Made by a program: the position numbers and the translations under genes. The notes below the pieces were generated by a model. It had not been told where the DNA came from. It saw nothing but the letters and a program-made list of their open reading frames with translations, and ran no database searches. DNA of 64,000 bases. Source: a bacterium (lineage in GTDB: Bacteria > Desulfobacterota > Binatia > HRBIN30 > CADEER01). Numbering within the stretch: the stretch's first letter is position 1; each line of letters opens with the position of its first letter. The stretch covers positions 381,409 through 445,408 of the forward strand of contig JAHBUY010000003.1 in assembly GCA_019637795.1 (NCBI GenBank), read 5' to 3'. This document shows positions 59,173 to 64,000 of the stretch, one piece after another.

Positions 59173-60345
59173 ATGCTCTTCCTCAGCAACTGGTTCTGGG
59201 GCTTCAGCGCCCTGGTCGTGCCGCTGTACCTGATCGTTCCGCGGTCGCTGAAGCCGGCCTGGGTGCTGCTGGCGAGCCTGATCTTCCAGTACCACTTCGC
59301 CGGTCCGGCCGGCATGCTGCCGATCGTCGCCCTGGCGCTGTTCACCTACCTGGTGGGACTGGCGCCGAGCGCCCGCGCCGTGACCGCGTTCAGCATGGTG
59401 GTCCTGGTGGGCGCGCTGGTGCTCTACAAGTACGCCGACTTTCTGTTCGAGAGCGTCCGCCTCCCCCTGAACGCCCTCGGCCTGGTGTCGGCCACCTGGA
59501 TGACCGATTGGCGCTCGCCGGCCATCCCCCTCGGCGTCTCGTTCTTCACCTTCGAGTTCGTCCACTACCTGTACGAGGTGCGGGTGCGCGGCCACCAACC
59601 GGTGCGCAACCCGATGCACTTCGCCATCTTCGCCGTCTTCTTCCCGACCCTCGCCGCGGGCCCGATCAAGCGCTTTCCCGACTTCGTGCCGCAGCTCGAG
59701 CAGCTCGACAACCCGGACGCCGAGCAGTGGCTGGCCGGCGCGCGCCGCATCCTGCTCGGCCTGTTCAAGAAGGTCTGCATCGCCGACCTGCTGGTCGAGC
59801 TGATCACGCCGCTGGAGAAGGTGCCGCACCCGAGCGCCGCCATCGTCCTGGCGCTCGCGGTGCTGCAGGGCTGGCGCATCTACTACGACTTCGCCGGCTA
59901 CACCGACATGGCGATCGGCCTCGGCCAGACCATCGGGCTGCGGGTGCCGGAGAACTTCGACCGCCCCTACTTCTCCACCAGCCTGCGCGAATTCTGGCGC
60001 CGCTGGCACATGAGCCTGAGCACCTGGATCCGCGACTACGTCTACATCCCGCTCGGCGGCAACCGCGTCCGCCGCGGCGTCAATCTGCTGCTCGCCATGG
60101 TGATCTGCGGCCTGTGGCACGGCGCGGCCTGGAATTTCGCGCTCTGGGGACTGTGGCACGGCGGCGGCCTCGCCCTCGAAGCGGCGGCGCGCCTGCGCCG
60201 GCCGCGGCTCTTCGAGGGTTCGCGCGGCGAGCGCGCCCTCGGCTGGCTGGTCACCTACACCTGGGTGTCCCTCGGCTGGCTGCTCTTCTTCTACCCGGTC
60301 GAGCGCCTGCCCGGCATGGCGGCGGCGCTGGTGGGCCTGGGCTGA
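59173..60345 (+). CDS. MBOAT-family O-acyltransferase (AlgI/DltB-like)
   Basis: This 390-residue protein starts at ATG 59173. About nine membrane helices are visible, with the MBOAT signatures SPAIPLGVSFFTFEFVHYLY, FPTLAAGPIKRFPDFVPQL, YYDFAGYTDMAIGLGQTIGL, FWRRWHMSLSTWIRDYVYIP followed by LGGNR, and the catalytic His in VICGLWHGAAWNFALWGLWH. It is somewhat shorter than AlgI. Such proteins move an acyl (commonly acetyl) group across the membrane and hand it to a periplasmic SGNH partner that esterifies a polysaccharide; the gene at 60464-61612 fits that partner. A repeat element directly abuts the start codon. Confidence 0.9.
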   Translation: MLFLSNWFWGFSALVVPLYLIVPRSLKPAWVLLASLIFQYHFAGPAGMLPIVALALFTYLVGLAPSARAVTAFSMVVLVGALVLYKYADFLFESVRLPLNALGLVSATWMTDWRSPAIPLGVSFFTFEFVHYLYEVRVRGHQPVRNPMHFAIFAVFFPTLAAGPIKRFPDFVPQLEQLDNPDAEQWLAGARRILLGLFKKVCIADLLVELITPLEKVPHPSAAIVLALAVLQGWRIYYDFAGYTDMAIGLGQTIGLRVPENFDRPYFSTSLREFWRRWHMSLSTWIRDYVYIPLGGNRVRRGVNLLLAMVICGLWHGAAWNFALWGLWHGGGLALEAAARLRRPRLFEGSRGERALGWLVTYTWVSLGWLLFFYPVERLPGMAAALVGLG

Positions 60346-60392
60346 GCGCGTGCGGGCTTTCCATTGCGGCGCGGCTGTGGCTTGCTGGCGAG

Positions 60393-60506
60393 GTGTGGAC
60401 CTCGCTCCGGATCGCCGGCCGCATCCTCCTCGACGCGCTCATGCTGATGGCCGTCCTGTCGCTGTGGAACAACAGCGCGCCGCCCTTCATCTACGTCGCC
60501 TTCTGA
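60393..60506 (+). CDS. Small membrane protein, DUF5989-like
   Basis: A 37-residue frame from GTG 60393 reads VWTSLRIAGRILLDALMLMA and ends NNSAPPFIYVAF: one hydrophobic helix and the SAPPFIYxxF ending typical of the ~50-residue DUF5989 proteins encoded after MBOAT genes. No ATG is available, and homology-like sequence extends a little upstream of the GTG. It overlaps the next gene by 43 bp in another frame. Position and the C-terminal motif are the main support. Confidence 0.45.
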   Translation: MWTSLRIAGRILLDALMLMAVLSLWNNSAPPFIYVAF

Positions 60507-61612
60507 TCGCCGCCGCCCTGCTCCTGGCGGCGGCCGCGGCGCCGGCGCGGGCGATGCCGACGTGGTGCCTGCCGCCGGTCTTCGAGGGCGGCCAGCGCCT
60601 GCACTCCTCGCCGGCGCCGCGCGTCAACTGGCTGCCCCTGGCGCTGCGCCAGCACCAGCTCTGCTGGCACGCCGCCCTGCGGCCGGACGAGATGCGGGTC
60701 ATCGTCCTGGGGAGCAGCGCCGTGTTCGGGCTCGGCATCTGGGCCTCCGAGACCTTCAGCGCCCTGCTCACCGCCGATCTGGCCGCCGCCGGCGTCGACG
60801 CGGCGGTCTTCAACCTCGCCTGGGTGAACCCCTATCAACTGCGCGACGCCATCATCCTGCGCGAAGCGATGGCCTTTCACCCGGATGCCATCATCTACCC
60901 GCTGACGCTGGCGGAGTTCGTCCACGTCGCGCCCAACCTCTACGGGCCGCCGTACGCCTTCTTCGCCAGCAATCGCAACGTCGTGCGCGAGATGCTCGCC
61001 GACCCGCCGCGCGGCCTCGAGGAGCCGGTCCAGCGCTACGCCGCCTTCCCCGCCCGCGCCGACGCGCGCGCGCCGCTGCTCGAACGCCTGCGCGATCTCG
61101 GCAGCCTGACGCGCGCCGCCGCCGGCGAGCTCGGCGCCGTTCTGCCCACGGCGCTCGGCGCGCCGCCCGGGGTGCCGCCGGGCAGCAATCGCAAACCGGC
61201 GGCTCCCTACGACTGCGAAGAGGTCATGGCCAAGCAGTTGCGGCACTTCGCCGACTGGCAGAGCTGGAACATCCTGGCGGAGCTCGAAGCGCTGCACCGG
61301 GAGACCGGCGTCGAGGTGATGGTGGTCTACTGGCCGCTCGCCGCCAATCCCTCCGGCCAGTGTTTCAGCGCCCGCTTCACCTACCAGGACATGGCGGACT
61401 TCGGCGCCTGGATCGGTCCCGAGGCGAGCCGGCGCGGGCTCGCGTTCGTCGATCTCCACGACCAACTGGCGGACGACGATTTCTTCGACAGCGTGCACGT
61501 CACCGCCGCCGGCCACCGCAAGGTCGCCGAGCGCCTGCGGGCGCCGCTCGACGCCATGCTCGAGCGGGTCCGCGCCCGCCGCGCCGCCGCCGCGTCTCAG
61601 TCGCCGCCGTAG
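60464..61612 (+). CDS. SGNH-type protein, probable O-acyltransferase partner of MBOAT
   Basis: This 382-residue protein starts at GTG 60464, giving a signal sequence EQQRAALHLRRLLIAAALLL then AAAAAPARA; a CTG at 60503 is an alternative start. MRVIVLGSSAVFGLGIWASE contains the nucleophile Ser (GSS), FNLAWVNPYQLRDAII the oxyanion region, EVMVVYWPLAANPSGQCF a core strand, and DSVHVTAAGHRKVAERL the Asp-His pair of block V. The triad therefore looks intact, unlike the SGNH-like protein at 57335. Following MBOAT and the small membrane gene, it should transfer the acyl group to a periplasmic or exported glycan. Its end overlaps the convergent lipoprotein gene by 16 bp. Confidence 0.75.
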   Translation: MEQQRAALHLRRLLIAAALLLAAAAAPARAMPTWCLPPVFEGGQRLHSSPAPRVNWLPLALRQHQLCWHAALRPDEMRVIVLGSSAVFGLGIWASETFSALLTADLAAAGVDAAVFNLAWVNPYQLRDAIILREAMAFHPDAIIYPLTLAEFVHVAPNLYGPPYAFFASNRNVVREMLADPPRGLEEPVQRYAAFPARADARAPLLERLRDLGSLTRAAAGELGAVLPTALGAPPGVPPGSNRKPAAPYDCEEVMAKQLRHFADWQSWNILAELEALHRETGVEVMVVYWPLAANPSGQCFSARFTYQDMADFGAWIGPEASRRGLAFVDLHDQLADDDFFDSVHVTAAGHRKVAERLRAPLDAMLERVRARRAAAASQSPP

Positions 61613-62955
61613 CCGAGGGCGCGCAGCTTCTCGCGCGTCGCCGCGTCGAGCTCGACCGGCGCCGACGCCGGGCTGGCGCGCTCGGCGAGGCGGGCGACGA
61701 GCCGGTCGAGGTCGCCCAGCATGGCCTCGCGCTCGTCGGCCAGCGCCGGCGGGTCGGGCTGGCGCTCGCCGGGATCGGTGGCGAGGTCGAAGACCTGCGG
61801 GGCGATGAACGGGTTCGGCGAGCGCAGCAGCTTGTGGTCGCCGCGCAGCAGCGCCTGCTGGTGCTTGCGCATCGCCTTGCGCGGGCCCATCGCCTCGAGC
61901 TCGGCGACCAGCTCCACCGGCGGCGCCGCCGCGCCGCGCATCAGCGGCACCAGCGAGCGCCCCTCGAACGCCGGCGGCGCCGGCACCCCGACCAGCTCGA
62001 GCAGCGTCGGCGCGACGTCGACCAGCGACACCGGCTGGCGCACCACCGCCGGCGCCAGCCCGGGCGCGAGAACGATCAACGGCACCCGCACCTGCTCCTC
62101 GAAGAGCGTGAAGCCGTGCGACAGCGCGCCGCGCTCGCCGAATTCCTCGCCGTGGTCGGCGGTGATGACCACCACCGCGTTCGCGAGGAGGCCGCGACGC
62201 TCGAGATCGGCGAACAGCAGCCGCACCTCCTCGTCGGCGGCCGCCACCTCGCCATCGTAGAGCGAGGCGAGGAGCGCGATCTGCTCGGCCGGGCGATTCC
62301 AGATCTTGTGCTCGGCCATGACCTGCGCCGCCGCCTCGACGTCGCCCGGCGCGTGCGCGCGGACATGGCGGCCGCGGTACGGCTCGGGCGGATCGTACGG
62401 CGCGTGCGGCTCCATGAACTGGTAGTACAGCAGCAGCGGCCTGCCGCCGGCCGGCTGCTGATCGAGCCAGCGCGCGCCGTCGGCGCGCAGGCGCGGGCCG
62501 CGCACCTTGTCGGTCGGCGTTTCGACCGCCGGCACCAGCCAGGGATCGAATCCCTGGCCGAACCCGTGCGGCGCGCCGACCAGGAGGTTGGCGCTGAAGC
62601 CAGCCGCCGCCCAGCCGCGCGCCGCCAGGACCTCGGCCAGGGTCGTTTCCCCGTCGGCCAGGCGCGACTCCATGGTCTGCACGCCGTGCTGGCTCGGATA
62701 GCGGGAGGTGAAGAGCGAGGCCACCGACGGCATGGTCCACGAGCTGGTACCCCAGGCGCGCTCGAAGCGCACGCCGCGCTCCGCCAGTTGGTCGAGATAG
62801 GGGGTCAGGTGCTGGTCGTTGCCGTAGCACCCCAGCCGGTCGGCGCGCAGCGTGTCGAGCAGCACGACGACGACGGTCGGTGGCGGCGCCGGCCGCTGGC
62901 AGGCGGCGAGCGCCAGCGCGAGCAGCCCGACGAGGGCACCGACGACCGGACGCAT
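61597..62955 (-). CDS. Sulfatase-like lipoprotein, non-canonical active site
   Basis: This 452-residue protein starts at ATG 62955 with lipobox LAAC (Cys19). TVVVVLLDTLRADRLGCYGN is the first metal-site strand, WGTSSWTMPSVASLFTSRYP the nucleophile region and VVVITADHGEEFGERGALSH the second metal site. The CxPSR motif is replaced by T74-M-P-S-V78. It is close in layout to the 54933-56360 protein (LIDTLRPDR; SVASLFTSRYQSQ; ADHGEEF), so they are paralogues, and both end in REKLRALGY or KERMRALGY. A phosphotransferase or phosphodiesterase role on surface glycan or lipid is more likely than sulfate removal. Confidence 0.82.
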   Translation of the reverse strand: MRPVVGALVGLLALALAACQRPAPPPTVVVVLLDTLRADRLGCYGNDQHLTPYLDQLAERGVRFERAWGTSSWTMPSVASLFTSRYPSQHGVQTMESRLADGETTLAEVLAARGWAAAGFSANLLVGAPHGFGQGFDPWLVPAVETPTDKVRGPRLRADGARWLDQQPAGGRPLLLYYQFMEPHAPYDPPEPYRGRHVRAHAPGDVEAAAQVMAEHKIWNRPAEQIALLASLYDGEVAAADEEVRLLFADLERRGLLANAVVVITADHGEEFGERGALSHGFTLFEEQVRVPLIVLAPGLAPAVVRQPVSLVDVAPTLLELVGVPAPPAFEGRSLVPLMRGAAAPPVELVAELEAMGPRKAMRKHQQALLRGDHKLLRSPNPFIAPQVFDLATDPGERQPDPPALADEREAMLGDLDRLVARLAERASPASAPVELDAATREKLRALGYGGD

Positions 62956-63122
62956 GCGGAACCACTCGAAGCTGCCAAGCGGCGCCGTCAGTCGCAACCC
63001 CGGGGCGCGGGCGGCGATGGCGCGCCGGCCAGCAGCGCCGCCGTCACGCGCGCCGGCGATCGGCGAGAAAGCGGACGCGAGGTCTCGATGCAGCGGTGCG
63101 GATGTGGGAGGGTGAGGGTCTG

Positions 63123-64000
63123 ATGCCGTGCTCCCGGGTCCTTGGGCTGTTCGTGGCGACGCTCGCCCTGAGCGCCGGCTGCCAGCGCGCGCCGTCCGGC
63201 GGCGCCGCGACGCCGACCGCGGCGGTGCCGACGCCGGCCGCCGCCAGCGTCAACCTCGACGTGCCGCCCGGGCGAGTGCGCATCGGGGGCGAGGAACGCG
63301 GCGTGCTGCCGCGCAATCAGCAATCGCACGAATTGCCCATCGGCCCGGAGGCGGTGCGCTCGCGGCTCAGCATCGCGCTCGGCCTGACGCCGCTGGAGGG
63401 CGAGGGCGGCGTGGTCCGACTCGACGTCTCGCTGCGCGGCCGGGGCGTGCCCGATCGCCTGCTGCAGCGCTTCGAGACCGGCGAGGTGGGTTGGCACGAC
63501 ATGCTGGTCGAGATCGACGCCGACGGCCTCGTCGACCCGCGCGTGGTGATCAACCGCGAGTTGGTCTCGGGATCGATCGGCCGCCTCCTGCGCTCCGCCG
63601 TCGCCACGCCGGCGTTGATCCCACGCCGCGCGGCGGATGCGCCGTTGTCGGTCCTCCTGGTCTCGATCGACACCCTGCGCGCCGACCGGGTCGGCGTCTA
63701 CGGCGACGACGTGGTGCGCACCCCGGTGCTCGACCGCCTGGCGAACAGCGGCGTCATGTTCACCGACGCCTACAGCCCGGCGATGTGGACCCTGCCCTCG
63801 CACGCCTCGCTGTTCTACGGCGCCCACCTGCCCGACACCCCCGCCGGCCTGCGCGCCCAGCAGCGCGACGCCGCCGCCCTCGACATCCCCGAGCAGCCGC
63901 TCGCCGAGCTCCTGCGCCAGCACGGCTGGACGACCGCCGGTTTCACCGGCGGCGGCTTCCTCGGCCTGCCCTTCGATTTCCGCCGCGGCTTCGATGTCTA
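63123..64000 (+). CDS. Sulfatase-like lipoprotein with extra N-terminal domain (partial, runs off the window)
   Basis: From ATG 63123 the frame stays open to the window edge (292 residues). MPCSRVLGLFVATLALSAGC is a lipoprotein signal (Cys20). Residues ~40-165 are a domain of unknown type (SVNLDVPPGRVRIGGEERGV). The sulfatase-like core starts at VLLVSIDTLRADRVGVYGDD (~177), with AYSPAMWTLPSHASLFYG at the nucleophile position (T223-L-P-S-H227), again without Cys or Arg. It is the third lipoprotein of this type, divergent from the second with a 167-bp shared upstream region. Confidence 0.8.
   Translation, partial: MPCSRVLGLFVATLALSAGCQRAPSGGAATPTAAVPTPAAASVNLDVPPGRVRIGGEERGVLPRNQQSHELPIGPEAVRSRLSIALGLTPLEGEGGVVRLDVSLRGRGVPDRLLQRFETGEVGWHDMLVEIDADGLVDPRVVINRELVSGSIGRLLRSAVATPALIPRRAADAPLSVLLVSIDTLRADRVGVYGDDVVRTPVLDRLANSGVMFTDAYSPAMWTLPSHASLFYGAHLPDTPAGLRAQQRDAAALDIPEQPLAELLRQHGWTTAGFTGGGFLGLPFDFRRGFDV

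Overview
The window is 64 kb of uniformly GC-rich bacterial DNA, about 70% GC by eye. It encodes mainly cell-surface glycan synthesis and secreted modular proteins. A Gram-negative of the former delta-proteobacterial radiation (Desulfobacterota/Binatota-like) is my best guess. The guess rests on Thr/Pro/Ala-rich linkers, paired EF-hand (dockerin-like) repeats of the CxGDCxGDG type, DUF4214 tails, many O-antigen-type genes and short GTGA/ATGA gene overlaps. No rRNA, tRNA, CRISPR array or replication origin was seen.

Region 1 (1-1.7 kb) holds the end of an unknown gene, a GT4 glycosyltransferase, and a small gene coupled to an internally deleted nucleotidyltransferase. Region 2 (1.9-16.25 kb, all minus strand) is a block of four secreted proteins. 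Their N-terminal parts are unrelated: a beta-helix; M23 peptidase + SH3 + Kelch; a cohesin-like domain; and an M12B-type zinc protease. All end in the same ~250-residue module of four DUF4214 repeats. Two of these modules are identical over 727 bp of DNA. A large AAA/TPR ATPase regulator lies between those two copies.

Region 3 (16.5-50.9 kb) is a polysaccharide or O-antigen cluster. It has GT2 transferases, large GT-C-like membrane proteins, extended SDR sugar epimerases, dTDP-rhamnose genes (rfbC and rfbD), a nucleotide-sugar dehydrogenase, a B12-type radical SAM protein and about nine methyltransferases. It also has two unusual fusions: GT2-methyltransferase and GT2-PaaK/CapK-like adenylate-forming enzyme. 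A dockerin-bearing sulfatase with a canonical CTPSR motif lies inside it.

Region 4 (50.9-52.3 kb) is a complete insertion sequence with TGT...ACA ends and a 17-bp target duplication. It inserted at the stop codon of a membrane spermidine-synthase-like gene and split it from a five-gene glycan operon. Region 5 (52.3-64 kb) carries that gene, three sulfatase-like lipoproteins lacking the formylglycine motif, a methyltransferase, a SGNH-like protein with a degenerate active site, and an MBOAT / small membrane protein / SGNH set that probably acylates the glycan.

Five copies of a ~200-bp element with long inverted-repeat arms (core CACCACGGAGGCACGGAGA) sit in intergenic gaps. They fall into two internal sequence classes.

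Working model (inference): the cluster builds and exports a methylated, probably O-acylated, rhamnose-containing glycan. The DUF4214 proteins are secreted to the same surface, where the shared C-terminal module could act as a tether. All functional calls come from reading sequence motifs; no database search was run.
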